From positions 62,001 through 126,000 of the forward strand of contig NZ_QLMJ01000013.1 in the NCBI RefSeq assembly GCF_003259845.1: a stretch of DNA of 64,000 nucleotides, written 5' to 3'. The notes under the pieces were generated by a model. The model was not told the DNA's origin. It made no database searches and saw nothing but the letters and a program-made list of their open reading frames with translations. Of this stretch, positions 9,427 to 17,841 are shown piece by piece (position 1 is the first letter of the stretch; each line of letters opens with the position of its first letter). The stretch is from Actinoplanes lutulentus (lineage in GTDB: Bacteria; Actinomycetota; Actinomycetes; Mycobacteriales; Micromonosporaceae). A program made the position numbers and the translations under genes.

Positions 9427-9456
9427 ACGACAACTAGTCCCTAACCCAGTAGTCGT
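9427..9456. promoter_or_regulatory. Imperfect inverted repeat upstream of the methyltransferase
   Basis: ACGACAACT (9427-9435) is mirrored by AGTAGTCGT (9448-9456) with one mismatch, about 15-45 bases upstream of the methyltransferase ATG at 9413. The position suits an operator, possibly for autoregulation by the methyltransferase, but no binding evidence exists. Confidence 0.4.
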
Positions 9457-9536
9457 GTGCAAGATTTTCTGCGACAGCAGGTAGCCGTCGAGCTGCTATC
9501 GGCAGCCTTCAGGCGACGTGTGCCGCGGCCGAGGAT

Positions 9537-10121
9537 CTATAGGCGGTAGGCCGCCAGAGCCGCGTCCAGCATTGCCTCCTGGTCGGCGGCGGGGAAGGCG
9601 GCCGGGTCGGCGGCGGCGTAGGCGGCCATGCCCTCGGTCATCGTGATCAGGGCCAGCGCTGTGGTCGCCACCCGGTGTGGTGGCCAGTCCGGGGCTGCTG
9701 CGGTGATCAGGCGTTCGACGCGGGAGCGCCAGGACCGGTTGTTGCGGCGGTGCTCCTCGATCAGGTTGTCGTCGGAGACGGCGGCTGCCAGGAAGCCCAT
9801 CCAGACGATCGCCTCCTGGCGGGTCTGCTCGTCGAGGGCCATGCCCTGGTGCAGGACCGCCCGCAGTGCCTCGCGCGGTCCCCGGGCGGCGGCCTCCAAG
9901 GCCTCGACCCGGGCTCGGGTGGTGGCGTGCAGCAGCTCGCGGGCGTGCAGCAGGAGCGCCCGGCGGTTCGGGAAACGGTGCATGACCAGGCCGGTCGTGC
10001 AGCCGGCGGCGGTTGCCACCGCTCGCACGGTCAGCCGTTCCAGGCCCTGCTCGGCCAGGACGCTCCAGACCGCCTGGGACAGTCGCTCGCCCTGGGCCGG
10101 CCGGTCTGCTGTTCGTGACAC
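9537..10121 (-). CDS. TetR family transcriptional regulator (194 aa)
   Basis: The N-terminal helix-turn-helix is TVRAVATAAGCTTGLVMHRF, followed by a helical ligand-binding domain. The long open frame extends upstream to 10406 but overlaps the divergent acetyltransferase, so the real start is near the GTG at 10121 (or 10130), with GGAGAG at about 10133-10138. It is divergent from a GNAT gene, and two tandem palindromes fill the gap, the usual layout of an autoregulated TetR controlling its neighbour. The ligand is unknown. Confidence 0.85.
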   Translation of the reverse strand: MSRTADRPAQGERLSQAVWSVLAEQGLERLTVRAVATAAGCTTGLVMHRFPNRRALLLHARELLHATTRARVEALEAAARGPREALRAVLHQGMALDEQTRQEAIVWMGFLAAAVSDDNLIEEHRRNNRSWRSRVERLITAAAPDWPPHRVATTALALITMTEGMAAYAAADPAAFPAADQEAMLDAALAAYRL

Positions 10122-10142
10122 GCGTCGCACCTCTCTCCACTC

Positions 10143-10171
10143 GTAACGGATGTTACCGTAACGCTTGTTAC
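10143..10171. promoter_or_regulatory. Tandem TetR operators GTAAC-N4-GTTAC
   Basis: Two perfect 14-bp palindromes at 10143-10156 and 10158-10171 lie one base apart between the divergent TetR and GNAT genes. The 15-bp centre spacing suits two dimers bound on nearly opposite faces of the helix. The cognate protein is most likely the adjacent TetR. Confidence 0.8.
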
Positions 10172-10185
10172 GAAGGGGGAGCGCC

Positions 10186-10635
10186 ATGGTGGAGATCGCT
10201 GAACGGGCCTGGGACGACGCCGACGGTGTCGCGCTGCGGGCCGCGCAACGGGCCGAGCTGGACGCGCGATACGGGACCGGCGACCACGAGCCGGGTACGC
10301 CGCCGTCAGCCGCCGACATCGACCTGTTCCTCGTGGCCACCGCGGCCGGGAAGGCCGTGGGGTGCGGTGCGCTGCGCCGGCTGGACGAGGACAGCGCCGA
10401 GGTCAAGCGGATGTACGTAACGCCCGAGTCCCGTGGTTCCGGGGTGTCGACGGCGATCCTGCGGGCGCTCGAAGCTGCCGCGGTGCGACGCGGCTGGACG
10501 ACGATCCGGCTGGAGACCGGGCCGGCCCAGCCCGACGCGATGCGTTTCTACGAGCGCGAGGGCTATCGGGAGATACCGCTCTTCGGCGCCTACGCCGGCT
10601 CTGACCTGTCGGTCTGTTACGAGCGGATCCTGTAA
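10186..10635 (+). CDS. GNAT family N-acetyltransferase (149 aa)
   Basis: Acetyl-CoA-dependent acetyltransferase of unknown acceptor. The core has VKRMYVTPESRGSGVSTAIL, where the Q/RxxGxG/A acetyl-CoA loop appears as RGSGVS, and a C-terminal RFYEREGYREI typical of the fold. The ATG at 10186 is preceded by AAGGGGGA five bases upstream. An earlier in-frame TTG at 10165 lies inside the operator and is not used. It is probably repressed by the divergent TetR through the tandem palindromes. Confidence 0.88.
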   Translation: MVEIAERAWDDADGVALRAAQRAELDARYGTGDHEPGTPPSAADIDLFLVATAAGKAVGCGALRRLDEDSAEVKRMYVTPESRGSGVSTAILRALEAAAVRRGWTTIRLETGPAQPDAMRFYEREGYREIPLFGAYAGSDLSVCYERIL

Positions 10636-10641
10636 GGACGC

Positions 10642-11268
10642 TCAGCGCAGCGCCGGGAAGACGGTGCCGGCGATCAGGGCGCCGGCCAGGGCGCCGACCA
10701 CGACCTGCGCGGGTGTGTGCGCGGTGAGTCGGACCCGGGCCCAGCAGCCGAGCAGCACGAACGGCACGCCGAGCAGGGCGATCGGGCCGTAGACCGCGGT
10801 CAGCGCGGCCACCGTTCCGGTCGCCACGCCGGCGTGGATCGACATCTTCCACCAGTGGGTGACCAGGGCGAAGACGGCGAGGCCGCAGCCGCCGGCGCCG
10901 AGCAGGGCGAGCACCTCGCGCGGGGCGCCGAGCAGTATCAGGAAAACCAGGCCGACCGCCAGCGACGCGGTGCCGAAGAGCAGCGGGATCCGCCGGTCGG
11001 CGCGTTCCGGGATGTGGTGGTCGGTGAGCCGGCCCTTGCGGACGCCGTGCAGCACGTAACCGAGGGGGATGACGGCGGCGAAGAGCGCGCCGGGCAGGCC
11101 CCACCAGCGGGACACCCCGGGTGTGTCGCCGGCGTGCCAGCCGACGATCAGCAGCAGAGCGGCGACCAGGACGGCCGGGGCGAGCACTTCGGACACGATC
11201 CGGGCCAGCCGGGTCGGGAAGTCGTCGCGGGGCTTGGCGGCGACGAGTGTTGCACCAGCGTTGAGCAC
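10642..11268 (-). CDS. PAP2-like integral membrane protein (208 aa)
   Basis: Five or six hydrophobic segments run through the protein. A conserved polar region, GRLTDHHIPERADRRIP, is followed by SIHAGVATG and RLTAHTPAQVVVGA. These resemble the second and third signature motifs of type 2 phosphatidic acid phosphatases, with His in each. The substrate (undecaprenyl or phosphatidyl phosphate) cannot be told. The gene is convergent with the GNAT gene, six bases apart. Confidence 0.7.
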   Translation of the reverse strand: MLNAGATLVAAKPRDDFPTRLARIVSEVLAPAVLVAALLLIVGWHAGDTPGVSRWWGLPGALFAAVIPLGYVLHGVRKGRLTDHHIPERADRRIPLLFGTASLAVGLVFLILLGAPREVLALLGAGGCGLAVFALVTHWWKMSIHAGVATGTVAALTAVYGPIALLGVPFVLLGCWARVRLTAHTPAQVVVGALAGALIAGTVFPALR

Positions 11269-11313
11269 GCCCCATCATCGCAACCCGCGGCCCGAATAGC
11301 CGGAAAGGCGTGA

Positions 11314-11793
11314 TCAGGTGTCGGAGGTCATCGCGGAGAACGCGCCGGCCAGGCGCTCCAGGTCGAGGCCGTCGAGGTGCTCGAAGATGTGCCGGCGCAC
11401 GCTCGCCAGGTGGGTCGGCCACGCCTCTTCGAGCCGGGCCAGCCCTTTCTCGGTGAGCACCGCGTTGGCGCCGCGGGCGTCCTCGACGCAGCGGGTGCGG
11501 CGCAGGTGGCCGAGCGACTCCAGCTTGGCGGCGAGCCGGGTCATGCCGCTCAGCGACATGTCGCACGCGGTGGCCAGCTCGCTCATCCGCATCATCTGGC
11601 CGGGCGTCTCGGAGAGGTGGCGCAGCACGGAGTACTCACTGGCGGACATGCGCTGCTCGCGCATCAGGTCGGCGTCCAGCGCGCGGGGCATCACGAGCAG
11701 GAACCGGCCGAGCGCACGCATCACCGCTTCTTCCTGCGGACTCAGCGGGACCTGTGACATGTGTGCGGCCGCTGGCGACGTGATGGCGGACAT
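11314..11793 (-). CDS. MarR family transcriptional regulator (159 aa)
   Basis: Winged-helix regulator with EYSVLRHLSETPGQMMRM, the recognition helix in SLSGMTRLAAKLESLG, and a wing with TRCVEDARGANAVLTEKG. The frame is open further upstream, but residues before the ATG at 11793 look non-coding. ATG 11760 is an alternative start. Neighbouring genes give no clear target. It is separated by about 190 bases from the divergent G5-domain gene. Confidence 0.85.
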   Translation of the reverse strand: MSAITSPAAAHMSQVPLSPQEEAVMRALGRFLLVMPRALDADLMREQRMSASEYSVLRHLSETPGQMMRMSELATACDMSLSGMTRLAAKLESLGHLRRTRCVEDARGANAVLTEKGLARLEEAWPTHLASVRRHIFEHLDGLDLERLAGAFSAMTSDT

Positions 11794-11984
11794 GGTTCCG
11801 ATCGTACGGCCGGGGTGCGCGCCGGGTGCCTGTCGACTTTCCGCCTCGCAGGGCAAACGCGTGAAGGTGGTCGCGGGGCGTGGCGGTAAGCATTTCGGGT
11901 GACATTGTGGTGATTTGTCTGCGGGCGGTTCCAAGTAACAATGCATCGGTGCAAAACCAGACAACTAGTGACTCTCTCCAGCAA

Positions 11985-12947
11985 ATGCTCGAAATGCCAC
12001 GAAAGTCTTGGTGGGCTCGTCTGCCGTTCGGTGTCCGGATGACCGCGGGCACGACCGCGCTGCTCGTGCTCGTCGGAGGCGGTGTGGCGGGGGTGGCGAC
12101 GCTGACCGGCGGCGACGACTCGCGAGGTTCGGTCGCGACCGGTGAGATGGGAGACGCGGGGCCGGCGGCGGACGAGGGCGGGCCGGATCTCGGCGCGCCG
12201 GAGCTCGAAGAGAGCCCGGAAGTGGTGAGCCGGGCGGCGGCCGCTGCCGAGCCGCTGCCGAGGCGGCACCTGCCGGCACCGTCGCGGGCGGCCACGACAG
12301 CGGCCGAGGCTGACGCCGAGAAGCTCAGCGAAGCCCGCGCGAAGGACGAGCACGCGGATCGGACGGGACCGCGCCCCACGCGTACCCCTGGGAAGGCTCC
12401 CTCGGAGAGGGAGTCGCCTCGCCAGGCGGCCGCACCGCCCGCGGCCGCGCCACCGATCGTGACCACCCGGACCGATGTCGAGACGCGGGCGATCCCGTAC
12501 GACACGCGGGTGATCCGGGATCCGTCGCTGCCCCGGGGCACTCGCATGATCGAGTCGCCGGGCGAGTTCGGCGAGGAGACGCTGAGTTACCTGGTGACGC
12601 TGACCGACGGGCGGCCGACCGCCCGGATCCTCACCGGCAGCGAGATCACCCGCGATCCGGAGCCGCGGGTCGTGGTCTTCGGCGCCCGGCGCAAGTGGGA
12701 TCGCGACTGCGAGGGCCCGCTGCGGGTCTGCGTGCCGCTGGGCCGGTCCGCGATCTGCCCGGCGGACGGTTCCGGCGAGGGCATCAAGCAGCTGTCCGAC
12801 CTGGCCGGGAAGCCGGAGGAAGAGCCCCGGGAGAGGCGCGGCGGCCTGCTCGGCACGCCGGTGATCCTCACTCAGGAGGAGCTCGGCCTGCTCGACGCGG
12901 AAACCCTGGATCGGGTACGCCTGGACCCGGTCGGACTGTGTCGATGA
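11985..12947 (+). CDS. Membrane-anchored G5-domain protein (about 320 aa)
   Basis: A single transmembrane segment (LLVLVGGGVAGVATL) near the N-terminus is followed by a long Ala/Pro/Glu-rich extracytoplasmic stalk. The next part has a G5-like pattern: ETRAIPYDTRVIRDPSLPRG, then LSYLVTLTDGRP and an EITRDPEPRVVVFG ending. G5 domains occur in cell-wall and adhesion proteins and are thought to bind glycans or zinc. The C-terminal part has four cysteines. The start is uncertain: ATG 11985, ATG 11994, or the upstream GTG at 11880. The last would add a lower-GC segment that does not look coding. The function is unknown. Confidence 0.65.
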   Translation: MLEMPRKSWWARLPFGVRMTAGTTALLVLVGGGVAGVATLTGGDDSRGSVATGEMGDAGPAADEGGPDLGAPELEESPEVVSRAAAAAEPLPRRHLPAPSRAATTAAEADAEKLSEARAKDEHADRTGPRPTRTPGKAPSERESPRQAAAPPAAAPPIVTTRTDVETRAIPYDTRVIRDPSLPRGTRMIESPGEFGEETLSYLVTLTDGRPTARILTGSEITRDPEPRVVVFGARRKWDRDCEGPLRVCVPLGRSAICPADGSGEGIKQLSDLAGKPEEEPRERRGGLLGTPVILTQEELGLLDAETLDRVRLDPVGLCR

Positions 12948-13085
12948 CCAGTGAGCAATTTTCAACCTGGCATCGGGCCCGAGCCGCCGGGCCGTTGTCC
13001 GGTGCCAGCGAGCGAGGCCCTCGTCACGTTGAAAAAGGCTCATTCGCGATTGCGTCGCGAGGGCGGAGACGATCACCGTATTGGC

Positions 13086-13919
13086 ATGGCTCTGACCGAC
13101 GCTGACCTGACCGAGCTCGCCGCCCGGCTGGTCGCCGTTCCCGGTGTGATCGGGGTGGTGCTCGGCGGCAGCCGGGCCCGGGGCACGCACACCCCGGACT
13201 CCGACACCGACCTCGGCATCTACTACCGGGCGCCGCTCGACACGGCCGGTCTGCGGACGATCGCGACCAGCGTCGGCGGCCCAGGCGCCACGGTGACCGA
13301 GCCGGGCGGGTGGGGTCCGTGGGTCGACGGCGGCGGCTGGCTCGACATCGGCGGCAGCGCTGTCGACTGGATCTACCGGGACCTCGACCGGGTGCACGGC
13401 TGCTGGGCGGACGCCGAGCAGGGCCGGTACGCCTTCCACACGCAGGCCGGCCATCCCCTCGGTGCCGCCGATCACGCGTACCCCGGTGAATTGGCGCTGG
13501 GGCGCGTCCTGAGTGACCCGACCGGTGAGCTGGCCGCGCTCCAGGGCCGCGTCCGGGTTTTTCCGCGGCCGCTCGCGCAGGCGCTGGTCGAAGGGCTCTG
13601 GGAGGCCGATTTTCTGATCGGGCTGGCCCGCAAGGCGGTGTCGCGCGGTGACAGCGCCTATGTCGCGGGGTGCCTGTTCCGCCTGGTCGGGGTGTGTACG
13701 CACGCCCTGCACGGCGCCGCCGGACGATGGCTGATCAACGAGAAGGGCGCGGTGGCGGCAGCCGGTGCGCTGCCCGGAGCGCCGCAGCGGTTCGCGGCCC
13801 GGGTGGACGCGGTGTTCACGGCGGTGAGCGGTGATCCGCTGCATCTGAGCCTGGCGATCGACCTCGCGGCGGATCTCGTGCTGGAGACCGTCGACGCGTG
13901 CGCCATGATGTTGCGGTGA
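13086..13919 (+). CDS. Nucleotidyltransferase-fold protein (277 aa)
   Basis: DNA polymerase beta superfamily nucleotidyltransferase with the hallmark GGSRARG (from residue 27) and the metal-binding DSDTDLG (Asp40, Asp42). The rest is helical, with a conserved LWEADFLIGLARKAVSRGD stretch seen in minimal nucleotidyltransferases. The substrate is unknown; antibiotic adenylation or RNA/protein modification are possible. ATG 13086 is preferred because the upstream extension to 12951 is not family-like. The stop overlaps the next gene's GTG by four bases, so the two are translationally coupled. Confidence 0.75.
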   Translation: MALTDADLTELAARLVAVPGVIGVVLGGSRARGTHTPDSDTDLGIYYRAPLDTAGLRTIATSVGGPGATVTEPGGWGPWVDGGGWLDIGGSAVDWIYRDLDRVHGCWADAEQGRYAFHTQAGHPLGAADHAYPGELALGRVLSDPTGELAALQGRVRVFPRPLAQALVEGLWEADFLIGLARKAVSRGDSAYVAGCLFRLVGVCTHALHGAAGRWLINEKGAVAAAGALPGAPQRFAARVDAVFTAVSGDPLHLSLAIDLAADLVLETVDACAMMLR

Positions 13920-14650
13920 CAGCCGACGTTCCCACGATTCTGGCCACCAGCGCGTTCTTCCGGCGGGGCAGCCACGGCCCGATGAGCCTGCGGCCCGGTG
14001 CGATCCACTACTTCGCCGCGGAGCTGGCGAACGCCCGGAAAGCGCCGAAGATCTGCGTGCTGACCCAGGCGACCGGTGATCCGGAGTCGCGGATCGGCGC
14101 GTTCTACGCGGCCTTCGCCGGCAGCGAGTTCACCATGTCGCACCTGCAGCTGTTCCCGATGCCGAACATCGAGGACATCCGCGCGCACATCCTGGCCCAG
14201 GACATCATCTGGGTGGACGGCGGCAGCGTGGCGAACCTCTGCGCGGTGTGGCGGGTGCACGGGCTCGACGAGATCCTGCACGAGGCGTGGCAGGCCGGCG
14301 TGGTGATGAGCGGGGTGTCGGCCGGCTCGATCTGCTGGCACGCCGGCGGCAGCACCGACAGTTACGGGCTGGAACTGCGCGGGTTCACCGAAGGGCTGGG
14401 CTGGCTGCCGTACAGCAACGGCGTGCACTACGACGCCGAGGAGCAGCGCCGGCCGAAGATGCACGAGCTGATCAGCGACGGGACGCTGGGCGACGGGTAC
14501 GCGACCGACGACGGCGCCGGCCTGGTCTATCGCGGCACCACGCTCGCCGAGGTGGTCGCCGACCGGGAGGGCCCGCTCGGGTACGAACTGAGGCGCGCCG
14601 CCGACGGCTCGGTGACCGAGACCGCGCTGCCGACGAGGGTCCTGCCCTAG
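13916..14650 (+). CDS. pepE: Peptidase E-like serine peptidase, family S51 (244 aa)
   Basis: Cytoplasmic Asp-dipeptidase fold related to class I glutamine amidotransferases. The nucleophile elbow is GVSAGSICW with Ser135. It is preceded by WVDGGSVANL, the oxyanion loop, and followed by a GLGWLPYSNGVHYD segment containing the candidate His. The GTG at 13916 overlaps the preceding stop (GTGA). A GTG at 13898 is an alternative. The stop overlaps the stop of a convergent small gene at a CTAG. Confidence 0.85.
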   Translation: MTADVPTILATSAFFRRGSHGPMSLRPGAIHYFAAELANARKAPKICVLTQATGDPESRIGAFYAAFAGSEFTMSHLQLFPMPNIEDIRAHILAQDIIWVDGGSVANLCAVWRVHGLDEILHEAWQAGVVMSGVSAGSICWHAGGSTDSYGLELRGFTEGLGWLPYSNGVHYDAEEQRRPKMHELISDGTLGDGYATDDGAGLVYRGTTLAEVVADREGPLGYELRRAADGSVTETALPTRVLP

Positions 14651-14799
14651 GTCAGGGCGATCGCGACCACGCCCACCAGCACCGCGCAGAGCAGGAAAGC
14701 CGTCGCGAGCAGAGCGTTGCCGAAGCGGTGAGGCGGGCTGGGAAGGACCAGCTCGGCGCGGTACCTCCGGGTCTGCGGACGCTCGAAGTGAGTCAGCAC
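14647..14799 (-). CDS. Small single-pass membrane protein (50 aa)
   Basis: A GTG at 14799 has GGAGG nine bases upstream (14809-14813). The product ends with a clear transmembrane helix (LLATAFLLCAVLVGVVAIAL) preceded by a basic N-terminal half. No family is recognised. The good ribosome site and the hydrophobic tail make a real short gene likely, though it could be an open frame by chance. Confidence 0.5.
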   Translation of the reverse strand: MLTHFERPQTRRYRAELVLPSPPHRFGNALLATAFLLCAVLVGVVAIALT

Positions 14800-14914
14800 C
14801 GGTGATCGCCTCCGGGGGTAGAGGGGCGCGGTCACCGGTAGCATCCTGCGCCGGGAAATCGGGACGCAATGGTTACCGATGGGTAACCATTGCCGACACC
14901 CGAAGTGGCACGCC

Positions 14915-15277
14915 TCAGGCGGCCCGGCTCAAGATCAGGTTGTGCACGGCGTGCGCCTTGTCGGACCCGCGGAACTCGACCTCGTACACGTGGGTGCCGA
15001 CCGTGATCGCGATGGTGCCGGAGGAGAAGAACTGGCCGGCCCAGCTCTTGTTGCTCACCACGCTCACGCTGCTCACCTTGGAGTACGGGATGCTGGTGAT
15101 GGCGAACCGCTTCCCGACGAAGGACTTGTCCTGCACGATGATCCGGCGGTCGGTGAGACCGATGAACCCGGTGCCCGCACCGATCGCGTCGTAGACGGCG
15201 ATGACCTGCTCGCCCTCGATCAGCCCGCTCTGGATCTGCTCGAGCTGGCCCTTGTTGTCGTACACCACATCGCTCAT
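14915..15277 (-). CDS. Bacterial PH-like domain protein (120 aa)
   Basis: Small cytoplasmic protein with a bacterial pleckstrin-homology fold pattern: GLTDRRIIVQDKSFVGKR, then ITSIPYSKVSSVSVVS and a C-terminal helix AHAVHNLIL. The family is common in actinobacteria and Firmicutes, and its ligand is not established. It is monocistronic as far as can be seen. Confidence 0.8.
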   Translation of the reverse strand: MSDVVYDNKGQLEQIQSGLIEGEQVIAVYDAIGAGTGFIGLTDRRIIVQDKSFVGKRFAITSIPYSKVSSVSVVSNKSWAGQFFSSGTIAITVGTHVYEVEFRGSDKAHAVHNLILSRAA

Positions 15278-15301
15278 GCGGCGCAGCGTATCGCCGCTGA
15301 T

Positions 15302-15613
15302 CTAGGGCCGGCCCACCACGGTGCGATAGAAATCCTCGATCCGAGCGGCAAGCGTTACCTCACCATCGGTAATCGCCGCGCCGTCCGAGGAGCCGAGACA
15401 GATCTGAGTGTGACCGTCGACCCGGCGGATGCTGGGGCGTATGTGCAGTGTGTCCGCCGCCACCTTGATCCGCTCGGTCAATGCGGCATGCTGACTGTCG
15501 TCACAGGGAAGATCCCGCCGGAGTTGCACTCCGTCTCGTGTCCACCCGCTCAGTAACGTGATCGCGTCGCTCAGATAGTCGGCGCCGTTGCTCCGGCGTC
15601 GTCTGGACCGCAT
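15302..15613 (-). CDS. Divergent pterin-4a-carbinolamine dehydratase-like protein (103 aa)
   Basis: The layout follows the dehydratase family: a Trp-Thr-Arg-Asp-Gly strand (SGWTRDGVQLRRDL), a helix, then TLHIRPSIRRV in place of the usual GHHPD(I), and TDGEVTLAARIEDFY at the C-terminus. One catalytic His of the HHP motif is replaced, so activity is doubtful. The ATG at 15613 has AAGGGGGG about eight bases upstream. The open frame extends to 15763 but that part is not family-like. It is divergent from a Nudix gene. Confidence 0.6.
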   Translation of the reverse strand: MRSRRRRSNGADYLSDAITLLSGWTRDGVQLRRDLPCDDSQHAALTERIKVAADTLHIRPSIRRVDGHTQICLGSSDGAAITDGEVTLAARIEDFYRTVVGRP

Positions 15614-15798
15614 CTGCCGCACCCCCCTTAGCGTCGTTGCCGGCTTGTGGCCGAACTGTCGCCGTGTCGTCATGGTCGGTGCCCCACAGTTTCGTCCGTT
15701 GGGCCACAACTGTCCACGCCCACATATCCGTGTTTGCGTGACGATCGGGGCACCAACGGGCAACCTGATCGGTGAACTTTTGTGCGATCTTTGTATCC

Positions 15799-16236
15799 AT
15801 GCCGCCGGAACCGAACGTCAAAACCTCGCCATCACCCAGGGTGATCGTAGCGGCGGTGATCATCACCGACGGGCGGGTGCTCGCCTGCCAGCGCAGCGCA
15901 CCGCCCGAGGCGGCGGGCAAATGGGAGTTCCCGGGTGGAAAGGTCGAGCCGGGGGAGACCGACGAGGAAGCTCTCGCCCGTGAGTGCGTCGAGGAGCTCG
16001 GCGTACGCGTAAAAGTCGGCGAACGGGTCGGACCGGACGTGCCGCTGGCCCACGGCCGTGCCGTACTGCGGGTTTACGCCGTCACACTGCAGGACGGCGA
16101 CGTGCCGCAGGCGCTGGAGCACACCTCCATGCGCTGGCTGACCGTGGACCAGCTGGACAGCGTCGTCTGGCTGCCCGCCGACAAACCGATCGTCGCGGAG
16201 TTGCCCGTGTTGCTCGGGGCAAGAAAACTACTCTGA
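15799..16236 (+). CDS. mutT: MutT-like Nudix hydrolase, 8-oxo-dGTPase type (145 aa)
   Basis: The complete Nudix box occupies residues 47-69 (GKVEPGET ... RECVEELGV) and fits GX5EX7REUXEEXGU exactly. The short length and the preceding GKWEFPGG are typical of MutT enzymes that clean oxidised nucleotides from the pool, and of the related CTP-pyrophosphohydrolases. ATG 15799 is preferred over GTG 15772. It is convergent with the acyl-CoA ligase, overlapping it by nine bases. Confidence 0.9.
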   Translation: MPPEPNVKTSPSPRVIVAAVIITDGRVLACQRSAPPEAAGKWEFPGGKVEPGETDEEALARECVEELGVRVKVGERVGPDVPLAHGRAVLRVYAVTLQDGDVPQALEHTSMRWLTVDQLDSVVWLPADKPIVAELPVLLGARKLL

Positions 16237-17781
16237 GTACTGCTTACGCAGCTCTCGCTTGAGGACCTTCATGCTGGGGCCCAGCGGGAGCGCCTCGGCG
16301 AACCGGACCTGCCGCGGGTATTTGTGCTTGCCGAGCCGTTCCTTGGACCACTCGATCAGCTCCTGTTCGCTGAGGCCCTTGTCCTCCAGGACCACCACGG
16401 CGCAGATCTCCTCACCGAGCGTGGCATCCGGCACCCCGATCACCGCGACCTGCTGAATCGCCGGGTGCCGGGCCAGGACCTCCTCCACCTCACGCGGGTA
16501 GACGTTGAACCCGCCGCGGATGACCAGGTCCTTGGTCCGGTCGACGATCCGGATGAAGCCCTCGTCGTCCTTCGCGCCCAGGTCACCGGTACGGAACCAG
16601 CCGTCGACCAGGGCCTCGGCGGTCGCCTCGGGCCGGTTCAGGTAACCGGCGAAGACGTTGTGGCCGCGGATCACGATCTCGCCGAGCTCGCCGGTCGGCA
16701 CGAACTCGATGCGCTCCGGGATCTCCGGCCGGGCGATCTCCACGTCGACACCCCAGATCGGGTGCCCCACGGTGCCCGGCTTCGCGCCGAACACCGGCTG
16801 GTTCGTGGTGGCGGTCGGTGACGTCTCGGAGAGTCCGTACCCCTCCCAGATCGGCGAGCCGAACGCCTCGGCGAACTTCTCCAGCACCGCGACCGGCAGC
16901 GAGGCGCCACCGGAGACGCAGAGCTTGAGTTTCGGCAGCACCGCGGCTTTCGGCGCGGCCTCCAGCAGGCCGATGTACATCGTCGGCACGCCGTGGAAGA
17001 TCGTCACGTTCTCCCGGATCATCAGCTCGATCGCTGCCTCGCCGGAGAAGCGCGGCAGCAGCACGAGCGTGCCGCCCAGCCGGAACGTCGCGTTCATGCC
17101 GACGGTCTGGCCGAACGTGTGGAACAGCGGCAGGCAGCCGAGCACCACGTCGTCGCCGGTCAGCGGGTGCACGTCGAAGACGTTGACGGCCGCGTTCATC
17201 ACCAGGTTGAGGTGGGTGAGCAGGGCGCCCTTCGGCTTGCCGGTGGTGCCGCTGGTGTAGAGGATCACCGCGACGTCCTCGGCCTGGGTGGTCGCGTACG
17301 TGACCAGCGGCTCGACCTTCGCCGATATCTCTTCGAGGCGTGCCGGTCGATTTGAAGCAGGCTCTGTGGGCAGCTCGGCCGGCAGCGGGCCCACGTTGAC
17401 CAGCCTGGTGCCGGTGGCCTTTGCCGCGGCACCGCCGGCCTGCAGGAACGCCGAGTGCGTGACGATCAGGTCGGCCTGGCTGTCGGTCAGCACGTAACCG
17501 ACCTCCTCCGGCGTGAGGAGCAGCGACACCGGCACGATCCGGGCGCCGAGTGCGAGGGCCGCGTAGTAGACCCGCGGGAAGTCCCCGACGTTCGGGATCA
17601 TCACGGCGACCGTGTCGCCCGCGGTGATGCCGAGCTCGCGCAGACCCGCCGCGTACGCCCGGGTCTGCGCCCAGAGGTCGCGGTAGCTGATCCGTTCACC
17701 GCCCGCGTCGACGATCGCCACCTTGTCGGGATGCCGGCGTGCGGCCTCGGCCAGAACGGTCGCCAGCGACAGCGTCGTCAT
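16228..17781 (-). CDS. fadD: Acyl-CoA ligase, FadD type (517 aa)
   Basis: Adenylate-forming enzyme that activates a carboxylic acid with ATP and CoA. The AMP-binding P-loop is YTSGTTGKPKG (175-185). Later motifs GYGLSETSP, WFRTGDLG and DRTKDLVIRGGFNVYP are intact, with the catalytic Lys near the end (SMKVLKREL). It is divergent from a TetR-aldehyde dehydrogenase-alcohol dehydrogenase operon and shares its regulatory gap. It probably activates the acid made by those dehydrogenases or the substrate of the neighbouring ACAD10/11-like module. Confidence 0.93.
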   Translation of the reverse strand: MTTLSLATVLAEAARRHPDKVAIVDAGGERISYRDLWAQTRAYAAGLRELGITAGDTVAVMIPNVGDFPRVYYAALALGARIVPVSLLLTPEEVGYVLTDSQADLIVTHSAFLQAGGAAAKATGTRLVNVGPLPAELPTEPASNRPARLEEISAKVEPLVTYATTQAEDVAVILYTSGTTGKPKGALLTHLNLVMNAAVNVFDVHPLTGDDVVLGCLPLFHTFGQTVGMNATFRLGGTLVLLPRFSGEAAIELMIRENVTIFHGVPTMYIGLLEAAPKAAVLPKLKLCVSGGASLPVAVLEKFAEAFGSPIWEGYGLSETSPTATTNQPVFGAKPGTVGHPIWGVDVEIARPEIPERIEFVPTGELGEIVIRGHNVFAGYLNRPEATAEALVDGWFRTGDLGAKDDEGFIRIVDRTKDLVIRGGFNVYPREVEEVLARHPAIQQVAVIGVPDATLGEEICAVVVLEDKGLSEQELIEWSKERLGKHKYPRQVRFAEALPLGPSMKVLKRELRKQYSE

Positions 17782-17841
17782 GCTGAGCCTCCTTGAAACG
17801 AAACACGAGTGATGTAGGTCGCAGTTCTGCCTAAACTAGCG

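Noticed and set aside
9537..10406. 289-residue version of the TetR gene
   Set aside because: The extra 95 residues would overlap the divergent acetyltransferase and the operators, and are not TetR-like.
11742..13844. 700-codon minus-strand open frame over the G5 and nucleotidyltransferase genes
   Set aside because: The sequence is a low-complexity His/Arg/Gly string, while both plus-strand genes have recognisable domains.
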